In this document: one piece after another, positions 63,817 to 64,000 of the stretch
Position numbering within the stretch: position 1 is the stretch's first letter
How the letters are laid out: the number at the start of each line of letters is the position of its first letter
NCBI GenBank assembly: GCA_003577305.1
Contig: QEVL01000011.1
Coordinates: forward strand, 30,761 to 94,760
Length of the DNA: 64,000 bases
Reading direction: 5' to 3'
From: Burkholderiales bacterium
GTDB taxonomy: Bacteria; Pseudomonadota; Gammaproteobacteria; Burkholderiales; Burkholderiaceae_E
Position numbers and translations under genes: made by a program
The notes under the pieces: model-generated
Database searches by the model: none
What the model saw: only the letters and a program-made list of their open reading frames with translations
Told to the model about the DNA's origin: nothing

Positions 63817-63877
63817 AGTGGCGTCGCATCACATCACGGTGTATTTCGCCGGCTTCGCACTCGGTTGTGCCGCGATC
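63817..63877 (+). repeat. 61-bp exact direct repeat, copy 2 (non-coding)
   Basis: Exact duplicate of 62409-62469, 1,408 bases away in the same orientation. Here it is not part of an MFS reading frame: the sequence before it is unrelated and after it the frame soon closes. It looks like a transplanted gene fragment or an assembly effect. Confidence 0.95.
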
Positions 63878-63906
63878 AACCCGAATGCCGCGGAAGCGCT
63901 AAGAAC

Positions 63907-63999
63907 TTATCCGTAAATTATGTTGATACTTAAGGGCACCTTGCGGAGCGCGATGATGGCAGCGGCCAAGTGGTTGAGCGCGACGAAACTACGCTCGAG
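63907..63999 (-). CDS. C-terminal fragment of an unidentified protein, cut by the window edge
   Basis: On the minus strand an open frame enters from the right edge and stops at TAA 63907-63909, giving 30 residues with a hydrophobic helix-like run (FVALNHLAAAIIALRK) and the end INIIYG. It may be the tail of a transposase beside the duplicated fragment, but 30 residues do not allow a firm call. Local AT content is higher than elsewhere. Confidence 0.3.
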   Translation of the reverse strand, partial: LERSFVALNHLAAAIIALRKVPLSINIIYG

Positions 64000-64000
64000 C

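Noticed and set aside
63953..64000. Start of a plus-strand gene (ATG 63953 with GGAG)
   Set aside because: Only 16 codons are visible and the overlapping minus-strand frame is at least as plausible.

Overview
The window is high-GC DNA from a betaproteobacterium, most likely Burkholderiales. The evidence is the close match of its dCTP deaminase exteins, LeuA, RpsO and Pnp to Burkholderia-type proteins, the density of acyl-CoA and Liv-transport genes, and GC-rich codon use. It is almost fully coding. I saw no rRNA, tRNA or CRISPR array. This is chromosomal core mixed with accessory catabolism, not a phage or plasmid.

Layout. 1-675: the 3' part of an ABC importer ATPase. 755-8195 (minus): a form II CO-dehydrogenase-like molybdoenzyme operon in the order coxS-coxL-coxM-coxD-coxE-coxG-xdhC. 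8466-10157: dcd, interrupted by a complete 376-residue intein with an HNH endonuclease. 10170-13287: leuA behind a strong promoter and a leucine-rich short ORF that looks like an attenuator peptide, followed by a substrate-binding protein. 13416-15873: rpsO-pnp with its intervening terminator. 15881-20613 (minus): a fused beta-oxidation enzyme with a remarkable histidine-rich tract, an enoyl-CoA hydratase and a Nudix/metallo-beta-lactamase fusion. 20697-27014: a signalling block of visibly lower GC (7TM-PAS-GGDEF-EAL protein, FeeM-like acyltransferase, hybrid histidine kinase). 27035-29486: thiolase and acyl-CoA dehydrogenase, divergent.

29468-44361 (minus) is the main catabolic unit: thirteen tightly packed genes, many with 4-base start/stop overlaps. 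It runs SDR, carboxyltransferase, AtuD-like dehydrogenase, biotin carboxylase, acyl-CoA dehydrogenase, enoyl-CoA hydratase, thioesterase, LivHMGF transporter, acyl-CoA ligase and periplasmic binding protein. Gene content resembles the acyclic-terpene (atu) or leucine/isovalerate (liu) pathways. A divergent TetR regulator (44542-45210) sits beside two copies of a TTGAG-N5-CTCA(A/T) dyad, one in front of each transcription unit.

45227-47323: lysophospholipid acyltransferase and a HAD-UbiA fusion. 47334-52149: IorAB-like 2-oxoacid:ferredoxin oxidoreductase with a divergent LysR. 52207-55651: acyl-CoA synthetase plus a ThDP enzyme resembling 2-hydroxyacyl-CoA lyase 2, a possible alpha-oxidation pair. 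55752-57190: three small stand-alone genes. 57191-60097: a compact cluster (DUF2249, heme-copper-oxidase-like membrane protein, double DUF2249, DUF59/MIP18 factor, 79-residue protein) preceded by a site close to the NsrR box, suggesting nitric-oxide response. 60105-62949: an EgtB/SenA-type non-heme iron enzyme and a divergent MFS transporter. 62974-64000: a DUF6622-type membrane protein, then mostly non-coding sequence carrying an exact 61-bp duplicate of part of the MFS gene.

The best candidates for something new are the dcd intein placed directly after a catalytic arginine, the predicted leaderless leucine leader upstream of leuA, the 14-histidine tract inside the fatty-acid oxidation enzyme, and the NsrR-linked DUF2249 cluster. 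All functions are inferred by reading sequence; no database search was run.
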